Of a stretch of DNA of 64,000 nt, positions 47,889 through 56,844 are shown piece by piece. The notes below the pieces were generated by a model. The model did no database searches and had not been told where the DNA came from. It was given only the letters and a program-made list of their open reading frames with translations. The stretch comes from Rubinisphaera italica. GTDB lineage: Bacteria; Planctomycetota; Planctomycetia; Planctomycetales; Planctomycetaceae. Within the stretch, counting starts at the first letter, position 1. The number at the start of each line of letters is the position of its first letter. The translations under genes and the position numbers were made by a program. The stretch covers positions 3,002,728 through 3,066,727 of the forward strand of contig NZ_SJPG01000001.1 in NCBI RefSeq assembly GCF_007859715.1. The letters are read 5' to 3'.

Positions 47889-47923
47889 AACGCCCGATGA
47901 CTTCAAGTTGTCGGGCGTTTTTT
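47889..47923 (+). terminator. Intrinsic terminator of clpC, overlapping the convergent gene end
   Basis: AACGCCCGA(T) and TCGGGCGTT pair across a 12-base loop, followed by a T-run. The right arm is coding sequence for the last residues (R-P-T-T) of the minus-strand gene. Confidence 0.85.
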
Positions 47924-48970
47924 CTCGTCGATGAGAAACTCCGTTGTTGGAATTCGGTCGACACTGTATCGGGCCAAGATATAAACCCCGACAACACTGA
48001 CCCAGTAATAACTGCGTAAGAAACCGTCAACGGCACAAACCCAGAGAGTTTTCCAGAGATTCTGAAACCCTCCAGCTCCCTCGGAGAACGTGGCGTGATC
48101 GCGATTGGTGACGTCAGCCAAACTCTCTCCTGAAATTTGAGAGACGAGCCGATCGAGCCAACTCCATGTGATCATGGAGAGTTCTCCGATGACCGTCTGA
48201 ATCAGAATTCCAAATATCATACAGATGGTAAAAAAGAAGAAAATGGAAATCAGCCGAGAGCGAATGTAATCGAAACTTCTGCTCCAGGCATCAAACCCAT
48301 CACCATCTTCGATCATTAAAGAAGCGATAATTAAGGGCCAGCCGAGCATCACTCCAAGCGTGAAGACAATCATCATGAAAAACAAAAGCATAGCCGGACC
48401 ATATAAAATTCCGCCGATCCATGGCCCAATCGAAATAATGTTTTCCGTGGCTACACAGCAATAGCCGAGTCCTCCCAGGAAGAAGATCAGCAGGCTTGGG
48501 AAAAGAAAACTGAGCCCAACGGAGGGAAACTTTTTAAAGCTCAGGAGCACCGAATTTTCAAGACAGGTACTCTCACCCGTGGTGAACAATGCCCCAGCCA
48601 TCCGGCAGATGATGAGTCCTGAAATCATATGCACAAGTAGAGTCAGCGTTAAATTCCAGAAGTAAGCCGAATAAGAAAAACCGGCAAGAATCTGTAACCA
48701 GAAGAAAAAAGTCACATTGGGTGAGACGGCTTCAAAAAAGACCTGATCCCATTGGTGATAGAGTTCACGAAATGAGGGAAGATGTTCCCCTCCAGTGATA
48801 TGCAACGTGAAGACATCAATGGTGATCAGTAAATAACTGGCAACAAATCCGACCAGCAGAATTGGAACCCGCGCTGCAATTCCCGGTACCCGCATCAGGT
48901 GCAACCAGGGAAACATTCTTCTCCAGCCTAAAAAACCGGGTTCTTGAAACTGCTGAGGTGCATCCATCAT
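47903..48970 (-). CDS. Multi-spanning membrane protein of unknown function
   Basis: A 355-residue protein with about six hydrophobic segments (near residues 30-53, 105-150, 165-187, 195-235, 245-270 and 320-345). Segments such as LLFFMMIVFTLGVMLGWPLI suggest an inner-membrane protein. A loop between segments holds FSEGAGGFQNLWKT. No catalytic motif is seen and no family is recognised. Its final codons lie within the clpC terminator, so the two genes converge. Confidence 0.65.
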   Translation of the reverse strand: MMDAPQQFQEPGFLGWRRMFPWLHLMRVPGIAARVPILLVGFVASYLLITIDVFTLHITGGEHLPSFRELYHQWDQVFFEAVSPNVTFFFWLQILAGFSYSAYFWNLTLTLLVHMISGLIICRMAGALFTTGESTCLENSVLLSFKKFPSVGLSFLFPSLLIFFLGGLGYCCVATENIISIGPWIGGILYGPAMLLFFMMIVFTLGVMLGWPLIIASLMIEDGDGFDAWSRSFDYIRSRLISIFFFFTICMIFGILIQTVIGELSMITWSWLDRLVSQISGESLADVTNRDHATFSEGAGGFQNLWKTLWVCAVDGFLRSYYWVSVVGVYILARYSVDRIPTTEFLIDEKKRPTT

Positions 48971-49390
48971 GACAGGCCTGAGATAATTCTAAGAATAAGA
49001 GTTGAGCAACGCACTATATTTTGGCAGTATTCTGACTGAAGCAAGCCGACCGTACAGGTTGTTTCTGTACATGTGACAGGACCTGAATAATTGATGCTCT
49101 TGAGTTTGCTAATGTAGCGTTTTTTGTAATGCGAGTTAAGAGGACCACAATAAAGTTCGATTCATCGAATCGCGGGATGGTGAAATCCGCCGGAAAGTTA
49201 TTTCAGATGATCAAAATTGTTCAGATTAAATCATTTGATGTTCCTGATGGGTCTGACATTTTCCATTTGAAAAATCTCGCTGTGTTGGAATGCTACTGAG
49301 GATCATTTAAGATAATCGTCTGAGAACTACCACATCGCTCGACAACTTAAAACATTTGCACTGCCCGCAATCAATAAGGGAACTGAGAAC
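48971..49390. other. Intergenic region upstream of the NagB-like gene
   Basis: 420 bases, AT-rich, with no supported gene, repeat or regulatory box. Confidence 0.35.
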
Positions 49391-50341
49391 ATGGACCTGA
49401 CGGATACAATTCAAGGCTCGTTACTGGAGAACTTTTTTCCTGCTGGCTGGGATTTGAGCGCAATCGATGCTTGCGTCCACAGTGACCCGGCGACTCTTGA
49501 TAATCGTGAAGAGTGGTGGCATGACGAATTTTTCGCTTTGCCCTGCAAGTCACTGGGAGATTTTGAAACTTTCATGGGACACGAAATCGCCATGACAATC
49601 AAGCAGGCGAAAGATGAAGGACGAGATATTGCTTTCATTTTGCCAGTTGGTCCCATGGGAATGTATCGCTGGGCAGTTTACTTTCTCCAGGAATGGAATG
49701 TCGATTGTCAGCACGTACACGGATTCAACATGGATGAGTGGAGTGATGCCAACGGAGACACTCTTCCGTCAAGTAATCCAGGTGCTTTTCAATATGCCAT
49801 GGAAAAGGCCTTTTACGGACCGCTCGGAAAATTAACCGTTCCGGAATCTCAACGAAACTTTGCCACCAAAGATGTTCTCCCAACTTATGAAGATCGGATT
49901 GGAGAATTGCGTTCCAAAGGTGCAGATCTCGTGGTTGTTTATGGCATTGGACGCGTTTGTCACATTGCCTTCTGGGAACCCCAGTTTGCCGGCGAGTACG
50001 AAACAGAAGCCGAATGGCTGGCGCAATCGCATCGCATCGCCGCGAAGTTGCACCCTTTGACAATCGAACAGAATGCGATCACAAGTTTCAAAAGTCGAAC
50101 GACACTGGTTCCTGCACGAGCCAATACAATCGGTCCTGCATTGTTCGCTAAAGCCGATAAAGGCATTGGCGGGGCAGACGGTGTATTCAATCGTGGCATG
50201 CAATGGCAGGGCTTGAGTATGTGGATGACATTGCACCACCAGCCGTCCACATGGATTCCTTCAACGTACATGCCGAAACAAAAAGGACGATTGTTCTACC
50301 TGGAAGAATTGGCAGGCCCATTAGTTGCTGATTGCAACTAA
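49391..50341 (+). CDS. Glucosamine-6-phosphate deaminase-like protein with altered active site
   Basis: A 316-residue protein of the NagB/RpiA/SOL-type fold. FNMDEW with D115 matches the FNMDEY proton-transfer region of NagB. The loop G185-I-G-R-V189-C-H191-I-A-F-W-E196 aligns with GVGVDGHIAFNE, keeping the ring-opening His191 and Glu196 but replacing the catalytic Asp of NagB with Val189. A true deaminase activity is therefore uncertain. It could act on a related amino sugar phosphate or be a non-catalytic member. No nag genes are beside it. A short hairpin follows at 50454. Confidence 0.75.
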   Translation: MDLTDTIQGSLLENFFPAGWDLSAIDACVHSDPATLDNREEWWHDEFFALPCKSLGDFETFMGHEIAMTIKQAKDEGRDIAFILPVGPMGMYRWAVYFLQEWNVDCQHVHGFNMDEWSDANGDTLPSSNPGAFQYAMEKAFYGPLGKLTVPESQRNFATKDVLPTYEDRIGELRSKGADLVVVYGIGRVCHIAFWEPQFAGEYETEAEWLAQSHRIAAKLHPLTIEQNAITSFKSRTTLVPARANTIGPALFAKADKGIGGADGVFNRGMQWQGLSMWMTLHHQPSTWIPSTYMPKQKGRLFYLEELAGPLVADCN

Positions 50342-50453
50342 GTATGACTAGAACATATTCAAAAATTACCTGCAGCGTTCAGCAGGAGCAAACACAGCTT
50401 TTTTAGGACATTTTATGTCCATGCGACTGCAGATACCATTTGAAAATGGGCTA

Positions 50454-50490
50454 GCGGGGTCTGCAGGACAGGCCCCGTTTATTTTACTTT
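50454..50490 (+). terminator. Hairpin and T-rich run after the NagB-like gene
   Basis: GCGGGG (50454-50459) pairs with a GCCCCGT segment ending near 50478, followed by a loose T-rich stretch (TTTATTTTACTTTTTT). It is a weaker terminator than others in the window. Confidence 0.45.
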
Positions 50491-50520
50491 TTTGAAAATG
50501 AAGTACTCGGGAGATTGGTT

Positions 50521-50847
50521 TTGGCTAAGTGTGACCAGGGGTATCTCTGTGAGATTTGTGGTGAGCCTGTAAAGAATATCGTCGAAAGTTCACTTTATCT
50601 GCGATACGTTCTGGGTGAAGTGCAGCTGCATGAACTGTTTGGCAAGCCGGAGCGCCACCTCAAGTGCGATCACGATCTCGCTCAGTTTATTCGTCACGAG
50701 AAGTTTGAGCATAACCCCGAACTGGTCGCTGCAAGCGGAACCGCGACTCTTCCGAATGATAAATGCGAACGTGTAACACAAGGCTGGGTCAGACTGCGTG
50801 AAGTGGTCCACATGGGAATTCCGATTACGGAATATCCACTGGAGTAG
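50521..50847 (+). CDS. Small protein with Cys pairs, unknown function
   Basis: About 108 residues, not recognised. The TTG at 50521 is preferred over 50515 because GGGAG lies about 8 bases before it. The N-terminus has C-x5-C-E-I-C (KCDQGYLCEICGE), and two further Cys occur in HLKCDHDL and NDKCERV. A small zinc- or metal-binding domain is possible. It precedes the convergent murF gene by 12 bases. Confidence 0.5.
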   Translation: MAKCDQGYLCEICGEPVKNIVESSLYLRYVLGEVQLHELFGKPERHLKCDHDLAQFIRHEKFEHNPELVAASGTATLPNDKCERVTQGWVRLREVVHMGIPITEYPLE

Positions 50848-50859
50848 AGTGCTGAATAT

Positions 50860-52275
50860 TCAGGCGGCTCTCTTTAAGGGCAGCACAAATTCGGAAGTTT
50901 GCTCACGATTTTGCAACTCTTGTACGATTCTCCCCATTTGCATGGCGTGCGATCCTTTGACAAGCACTGCTGAACTCGATGTTGCCCACAGGTTGAGGAT
51001 CGGTAAAAGATCCTTCATGGATTCGAAACTCGCAATCCGGCTTCCCGACATGCCCCCCTGGTAAGCACCCCGCGCGAAATCGCGGGCTTGAGGGCCGTAG
51101 GTGATTAAGAAATCAATTCGTGACCGAGCGACCAATTTGCCGAGTTGACGATGGTGTGCCTCAGACGATTCTGCCAATCCAAGCATGTCTCCCAAAACCG
51201 CAACACGTTGAGAAACATTCGGAACCTCAGTCAATGAGCATAGCCCGGCACGAACGGAAAGCGGACTGGCATTGTAGGTGTCATCAAGAATGAGGCCCCA
51301 CTTTGTCTGAATGTGATGGCACCGCCCCGGTATCGATTCAAATCGATTCAATCCTTCCAGAATTTCTGTCGGTGTAATATCCAACTCGTATGCCAGCCCT
51401 ATGCAAATTAGAGCAGAATTGAGCCAGTGTCGACCCGATGCGGGAAACTCATACGGATAATTATCGACTTGAAATCTTAGAATGCCCTGCTCGTATGTAA
51501 TATCACTTGCAGCGATATCACAGCTTTCCGTAACGCCAACTGTCAGAACTTTTGCTTGAATTTCACTCCTTATTTCAGGGAGTTGATACAAATGCCATGG
51601 CAGAAAGACATGTCCTTGTCTGGAGATACTCTTGAGCAGTGCTCCTTTTTCCTGGACAACCTGATCCAACGTACCCAGCCCATCCAGATGAGCAGGTCCG
51701 ATTTCGGTGAGAATTCCAATTTCAGGTTCAGCAATCTTGGCCAGGCAATCGATTTCTCCAGATGCAGAAGAGCCCATTTCGATTAATGCGAATTCATGCT
51801 CTGGGGTCATCTGCAGTAGACTCAGAGGCACACCGATTCCATTGTTGTAATTCTGAGGGCTCTCGCAACCGGTGTATTTTCCGCTAAGCATTTGATAGAG
51901 CATGTGCCGTGTGGTCGTTTTGCCGACAGAACCGGTAATTCCAATGACCAGAGCCTCGCAATTACTCCGGTGCCAGTTTGCAATGATCTGCAATGCCCGT
52001 TTGGTATCCTCAACGAGGATGCCTGGGAACTTGTATTCCCCGGTTTGCCGTTCGACAATTGCTGCCAACGCCCCCTTCCGTTTAGCCTCTGCAATATAAT
52101 CATGGCCATCAAAATGCTGGCCTTGAATCGCAACAAAGAGATCTCCACGAGTAATCGTTCGCGAATCGATACTGATTCCATTGACAACTTTACGCAGATC
52201 CAATGAATGTGGATCTGTGTTGAATAGTTGGCCATTCAGAAGCTGCGCCAATTGTTGGAGCGCGATGGGAGTCAT
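50860..52275 (-). CDS. murF: UDP-N-acetylmuramoyl-tripeptide--D-alanyl-D-alanine ligase
   Basis: A 471-residue Mur ligase adding D-Ala-D-Ala to the UDP-MurNAc-tripeptide, the last cytoplasmic step of peptidoglycan precursor synthesis. The N-terminal uridine-binding domain is followed by the P-loop GITGSVGKTTTRHML. The central motifs include NYNNGIGVPLSLL, EMGSSASGEIDCL and the C-terminal VLGDMLGLAE and LVKGSHAMQM. It starts 22 bases after murE, so the two form an operon. This fits a planctomycete that still makes a peptidoglycan wall. Confidence 0.95.
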   Translation of the reverse strand: MTPIALQQLAQLLNGQLFNTDPHSLDLRKVVNGISIDSRTITRGDLFVAIQGQHFDGHDYIAEAKRKGALAAIVERQTGEYKFPGILVEDTKRALQIIANWHRSNCEALVIGITGSVGKTTTRHMLYQMLSGKYTGCESPQNYNNGIGVPLSLLQMTPEHEFALIEMGSSASGEIDCLAKIAEPEIGILTEIGPAHLDGLGTLDQVVQEKGALLKSISRQGHVFLPWHLYQLPEIRSEIQAKVLTVGVTESCDIAASDITYEQGILRFQVDNYPYEFPASGRHWLNSALICIGLAYELDITPTEILEGLNRFESIPGRCHHIQTKWGLILDDTYNASPLSVRAGLCSLTEVPNVSQRVAVLGDMLGLAESSEAHHRQLGKLVARSRIDFLITYGPQARDFARGAYQGGMSGSRIASFESMKDLLPILNLWATSSSAVLVKGSHAMQMGRIVQELQNREQTSEFVLPLKRAA

Positions 52276-52297
52276 CAGCGACTGATATTTCTGTTAA

Positions 52298-53818
52298 TTA
52301 TGCAGACTTGAGAAGAATTGGTGAGGAGATTGCAGAGAGATCGTTGAGTACCTGTTTGGCTTCGCGAGCATCATCGAAGGGGATCGATTGATCACCGATC
52401 AGCTGGCTGGTTTCATGGCCCCGACCAAGAATCAGAACACAATCGCCGGGTTCGGCTTGTTCAATCGCCCAGCGAATCGCAGTACGACGATCTGGCTCGA
52501 CGCGATCAGCACAACATCCTGCGGGAAAACCGGAAATGAGATCATCTAGAATTTGTTGAGTCGATTCCTGACGGGAATTGTCGGCTGTCAGAATTATGCG
52601 ATCGGCCCCAAGAGCCGCTTGAGTCATCAGGCTTCGCTTGCTGCGATCCCGGTTCCCCCCTGCCCCGAACAGACAGATCAGTTTCCCATCGATGAGATGT
52701 TTCATCGTGGAAATCACATTTTCGATGGCATCGGGGGTGTGTGCGTAGTCGACAAAACAATGGATGGGATGATCGGAGCAGACTTGCTGCAGTCGTCCTG
52801 GAGGCAGAGCCGCATTCTCAATACCGTTGATGATTTGCTCGTCACTGCATCCATGATAACTGGCCGTAACCGCTGCCAGAGCCGCATTCATTACGTTGTA
52901 TTTTCCCGGTCGAGCAATAGAAATGTTGACAACATGACTTGGCAGATTGATTCTAAATTGGCTGCTGGATTGATCCATCGATTCGATTTGAATCCAGTGG
53001 TCGGACTGATCATCAAAGCCAACGGTAATCGGTTTCTGAACACAACGATTTCGCTCCAACGCACGGCGGATATTCAGATCATCCCCATTGATGATGAGTT
53101 GCCCTTCATGATGGGTGTAGTCTGCAATCAAAGCTTTAGTTGAGCTATAGTTCTCAAAATCGGGATGATAGTCGAGATGATCTTGAGTGATGTTGGTAAT
53201 AATGGATGTATCCAGAGTGATTCCCGCGATCCGTTTCTGATCCAAAGCATGGCTCGAAACTTCCATCACCGCATGCGAAGCTCCAGCGACAGCCATACGT
53301 TGTAACCATTCCGCCAGCACTTTGGCATCGGGGGTCGTCATAGACGAAGTGACTGGTCTGTTTCGGGAGTCGTCGTACTGTATTGTTCCCAATAATCCTG
53401 CTGGTTTTTGAGAGGCGTTCAAAATCGATCGCAGCAGCCAGGTGATGGTCGTTTTTCCGTTCGTGCCAGTGACGCCAATTGTTTTAAGTGCTTCCGAAGG
53501 TCTGCCACGCAGGTACTGACAAAGCCAGGCGTAACTGCGACGCACATCGCTGACGACGCACTGCGAGGCGTTCAAATCAGGGCATGGAGTATCTGTCAAT
53601 ATCCCGCTGGCCCCGCGTAAGACCGCTTCTGTCCCATACTTATTTCCATGACAGTTTGTTCCAGGGACTGCAACGAACAAATCGCCATGCTGGCAGTCAT
53701 CGGAATGCGGGGTGAGATCCCGAAAATAGATGTCGCCACAACCAACAAAACTGGCTGAGGGAAGGAGCTGCCGAATGCTGTGCAGCGTCACTGGGCGCGA
53801 ATAGGAAACCGTGTTCAT
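52298..53818 (-). CDS. murE: UDP-N-acetylmuramoyl-tripeptide synthetase
   Basis: A 506-residue Mur ligase adding the third residue (usually meso-DAP) to UDP-MurNAc-L-Ala-D-Glu. Motifs: the P-loop GVTGTNGKTTITWLL, VMEVSSHALDQKRI, and the carbamylated-Lys region. The third-residue recognition motif reads D-N-S-R rather than D-N-P-R, and the GKGHE motif reads G-R-G-H-E. The Arg that contacts meso-DAP is kept. It is followed directly by murF. Confidence 0.95.
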   Translation of the reverse strand: MNTVSYSRPVTLHSIRQLLPSASFVGCGDIYFRDLTPHSDDCQHGDLFVAVPGTNCHGNKYGTEAVLRGASGILTDTPCPDLNASQCVVSDVRRSYAWLCQYLRGRPSEALKTIGVTGTNGKTTITWLLRSILNASQKPAGLLGTIQYDDSRNRPVTSSMTTPDAKVLAEWLQRMAVAGASHAVMEVSSHALDQKRIAGITLDTSIITNITQDHLDYHPDFENYSSTKALIADYTHHEGQLIINGDDLNIRRALERNRCVQKPITVGFDDQSDHWIQIESMDQSSSQFRINLPSHVVNISIARPGKYNVMNAALAAVTASYHGCSDEQIINGIENAALPPGRLQQVCSDHPIHCFVDYAHTPDAIENVISTMKHLIDGKLICLFGAGGNRDRSKRSLMTQAALGADRIILTADNSRQESTQQILDDLISGFPAGCCADRVEPDRRTAIRWAIEQAEPGDCVLILGRGHETSQLIGDQSIPFDDAREAKQVLNDLSAISSPILLKSA

Positions 53819-54240
53819 CTTGAAACGTCATCCCTGACCGAATTCCCGATTTCGAGAATTCTACTCTTGTACATATTCGTTATGTCCACCCAATACTGAG
53901 GGTTGAAGAGAAAATCATGTTCAACTTCAAAATCAGAGATCGAGCGACCGTGTTCCAGTCAGCATCATTGCCGACTTCCTGCGTAGCCCACTGATTTTCC
54001 AGTTTCTGGCAGATTCGTCAAGATCAGTCCGGATTTGTATTAATCGCCAAGACGCCAGGAGAAAAAAGAAAGAAATACCAAACTTGGGTGGCACGCCCCT
54101 GAGCATCGAGATGATCGCGGTGGTTGGGCTCGATGTCCACGCCCATCACTTCATTCTGGGGCGTGCCGCACACCACTATACATTCATAAAATCGTCTATC
54201 GTGATAAATTGTAACGGAATTCTTCTGGCTTCCTGGCGGT
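53819..54240. other. Intergenic region upstream of murE
   Basis: It lies between two minus-strand genes, so it is upstream of murE and downstream of the hydrolase gene. A palindromic element at 54086-54170 occupies part of it; no gene is seen and no promoter box is clear. Confidence 0.4.
54086..54170. repeat. Palindromic element GGCACGCCCC
   Basis: GGCACGCCCC (54090-54099) mirrors GGGGCGTGCC (54158-54167). Inside, CATCGAG (54104-54110) pairs with CTCGATG (54129-54135). No copy of this exact sequence was noted elsewhere in the window, but the nested layout matches the other palindromes. Confidence 0.7.
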
Positions 54241-55026
54241 TCAATCACTCAGAAATTTACGAACTTCTTCAACGAATCGTTCAGCTTGTTCGTAAGGGAG
54301 CATGTGACCAGTCTTTTCAAAGATTTCCAGCGTAGCATTTGGAAGGGCATCGACCAGAAACTTTCCAGTTGCGACGGGCAATAGTTGATCGTCGTTTCCC
54401 CAGAGGATTCGCACTGGGCACGGAATGCGGAAGAGGTGATCGGGCAGGCGGGGATTATGCAGATAAGGATTCCAGCCGACACGGGCAGTGGCTTCGCGGG
54501 CCTTGAGCCACATTAATATGCGATTATCTTCGAAGGAAAGGGGCATCGCTTCTTCGATGACAGGCGAGTTGGGATCATAGAATAAAAGTGATTTCAGTTT
54601 TTCGATATCATCGCTGAACAGTTCCCCCATCGGAGCCTCGGGAATGCGGATTCCAGCTGTATTTACCAGCAGCATTTTGGAGATTCGCTCCGGTCGTAAT
54701 ATGGCAAGTTCCATTCCGGTCCAGCCACCTAACGAGAAGCCAACAATCGGCACCGTTTCCAGCCCTAATACATCGAGCAGATCGACATAATGCCAGGCGT
54801 AGTCGGTGATGGAATGGATATTTTCGAGCCCTCGGGAATCTCCAAAACCGGGGTGTGCGGGGAGATAAACGGTGAAGTACTGAGCCAGCATTTCATGAAA
54901 TCGGGTCCACTCCACTTCTCCGCCTGCACTATGCAAATAGAGCAACACCGGGCCTGCTCCCCCAATGGTGATTTGCGTTCGTTTTCCACGAACATCAATA
55001 AATTTTGATTCTGTAACTGAATTCAT
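54241..55026 (-). CDS. Alpha/beta-fold hydrolase
   Basis: A 261-residue enzyme. The start at 55026 is preferred, with GAGAG before it. The oxyanion strand LLYLHSAGGEVEW is followed by AHPGFGDSRG, the nucleophile elbow G-F-S98-L-G-G, and the acid and base in ILWGNDDQLLPV and TGHMLPYEQ. This matches C-C hydrolases and esterases of the pathway-end type. It sits directly downstream of the luciferase-like monooxygenase gene, separated by 44 bases, so the two likely form an operon. Confidence 0.9.
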   Translation of the reverse strand: MNSVTESKFIDVRGKRTQITIGGAGPVLLYLHSAGGEVEWTRFHEMLAQYFTVYLPAHPGFGDSRGLENIHSITDYAWHYVDLLDVLGLETVPIVGFSLGGWTGMELAILRPERISKMLLVNTAGIRIPEAPMGELFSDDIEKLKSLLFYDPNSPVIEEAMPLSFEDNRILMWLKAREATARVGWNPYLHNPRLPDHLFRIPCPVRILWGNDDQLLPVATGKFLVDALPNATLEIFEKTGHMLPYEQAERFVEEVRKFLSD

Positions 55027-55070
55027 AGTTCTCTCGTGAAGTATCAAAATTAAACTCGTCGGTCTGGCTG

Positions 55071-56255
55071 TTAATTCACGGCTAAAGCATTTGAAATTTC
55101 TTCGTCCGTAGCGGGCTCGCCGAGTTCTTTTCGAAGGTAGGGCAAAACCTGCTCAGCAAACAAAGTCATATTCTTTTTGGTCAGGTCAGCCGGCAAGGTT
55201 CCGATTTGGAAGAGTCCCAGGACATTGCCGACTCCGAAATCCTGCACATAATCCTTCATCTTTTCACGAACGGTTTCCGGGCTGCCGACCATCGCATACC
55301 CCCCTTCTTCGATTTCCTCTCGCGTGATTATATTCCCCAGGAATTGCTTCAATGCTATACCGATGCGGGCGATTGATTTAGGTGAGGAATAACCGGGTGG
55401 AAAAACCATGAGTCCTTTCAGTAATTTCCTGATAAAATAGAAGAGATGTTTTTCGTATTCCGCCCAGGCCTGCTCATCGGTTTCGGCGACGTAAATTGGC
55501 ACGAGCCAGCCAGTTTGTTCTTCATGTGCTGTATAGCCATTTTTTTTACAGGCTTTACGGAACATGTCCAAATTCTTCTTTAGAAACGACTTATGAAAGT
55601 AGGGACTGCCCAGATAACTGTAACGACGCTTGGCCGCCAGTTCGGTCGTTTCCTTGCTGTCTTCACCGGAAATCCAGATCGGTGGATGCGGTTTCTGATA
55701 AGGCGTTGGCCAGGGATTCACGTGCCTGAGTTTCCAGTGCTCTCCATAATGCTCGAAGGGGCCCGCCTCGGTCCACGCACGGACAGTCAGATCGAGAGCT
55801 TCCTGAAATTTATTGCGAGCGTAGGTCGGATTCATGCTGAACGAGTCATACTCCGGCCCTCCACCCAGATGCATCCCAGCAATCAGTCGACCACCGGAAA
55901 TGACGTCAATCATCGCGAATTCTTCGGCTACGCGAGTTGGGGGATCGTAAAATGGCAAGGCGTTGCCAATGATGGCGATTTTGACTCGCTTTGTCTGGCG
56001 AGCGAGGATCGAACCCATTAAATTAGGGCTTGGCAGATGCCCATAAACACTCTGATGGTACTCGTTGATACAGACACCATCGAAACCGATTTCTTCCGCA
56101 TAAATCAGCTCGTCCAGAAAACGGTTGTAAAGTTCATGGCCGTAAACCGGGTCGTACAAGGAATTTGGGACTGTCGTCCAGGCAGTATCGTATTTCTCCT
56201 CGAAATCATCGGGAAGCTTATTGTACGGCATGAGGTGAAAAGTGAAGAATCTCAT
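55071..56255 (-). CDS. Luciferase-like monooxygenase (LLM) flavin-dependent oxidoreductase
   Basis: A 394-residue TIM-barrel flavin enzyme. Seen features are GFDGVCINEYHQS, an FMN/F420-region LIAGMHLGGGPEYDS, PTPYQKPHPPIWISGEDSKE and the C-terminal VGSPETVREKMKDYV. It uses reduced flavin and oxygen on an unknown substrate. With the hydrolase downstream it could form a small catabolic pathway such as oxidation then hydrolysis; this is inference. Confidence 0.9.
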   Translation of the reverse strand: MRFFTFHLMPYNKLPDDFEEKYDTAWTTVPNSLYDPVYGHELYNRFLDELIYAEEIGFDGVCINEYHQSVYGHLPSPNLMGSILARQTKRVKIAIIGNALPFYDPPTRVAEEFAMIDVISGGRLIAGMHLGGGPEYDSFSMNPTYARNKFQEALDLTVRAWTEAGPFEHYGEHWKLRHVNPWPTPYQKPHPPIWISGEDSKETTELAAKRRYSYLGSPYFHKSFLKKNLDMFRKACKKNGYTAHEEQTGWLVPIYVAETDEQAWAEYEKHLFYFIRKLLKGLMVFPPGYSSPKSIARIGIALKQFLGNIITREEIEEGGYAMVGSPETVREKMKDYVQDFGVGNVLGLFQIGTLPADLTKKNMTLFAEQVLPYLRKELGEPATDEEISNALAVN

Positions 56256-56446
56256 CGTTTAAACCTGGATGTGATGTGAAATTTATTAATGAAGGCTTTG
56301 GCACGATTTCATTTATAATTATGCAATTGGCAGCAAAAGCAATGTGAGAGTACACAAACCTTTTTATTGTCACGGAAATTGATTTTCCTGAACTGCATAG
56401 ATCGAAAATTTGATACAAACACGTATAGTAAAAGGGACTTCCTGAT

Positions 56447-56737
56447 ATGGCCGGACAGGATTACAGCCGCTACCAGCAGAAGGTGATTAAGCGATATTAT
56501 GATAATCGTGATCAGATTGACCAGCAGAAACTGAGCGAACTGGTGACGAGTCTCTATTTGGCGACCCCCAAACAGGCTGTCAAAAGATGGGAGACCGCTG
56601 AAAAAATTCTTGAGCGAATCGACATTCCTCAGTCTCGATTGGATCACATCCTGAAAAAGAAGGATCCCGCGATTCTGGCCGCTGTTGTCGATGAACTCAA
56701 CAAAGGGATCATCAAAATGAAGAAGACCGAGAAGTGA
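56447..56737 (+). CDS. Small helical protein of unknown function
   Basis: A 96-residue acidic/basic protein with strongly amphipathic helices (SRYQQKVIKRYYDNRDQID and WETAEKILERIDIPQSRLD). No signal peptide or membrane segment is seen. No family is recognised. The coding signal is supported by its length and by a clean frame free of overlap; function is unknown. Confidence 0.6.
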   Translation: MAGQDYSRYQQKVIKRYYDNRDQIDQQKLSELVTSLYLATPKQAVKRWETAEKILERIDIPQSRLDHILKKKDPAILAAVVDELNKGIIKMKKTEK

Positions 56738-56844
56738 AAATCGTTCGGGAACTAATAATTGACTGATAGGACAGGCTTGAAGACTGTCCCTGAAGACTGA
56801 CATCACGTCAAAATCAACTTACCTTTATTGTAGGATTATCCATT

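Noticed and set aside
52553..53143. 196-residue open frame on the plus strand
   Set aside because: It is antisense to murE with no start signal or recognisable domain.
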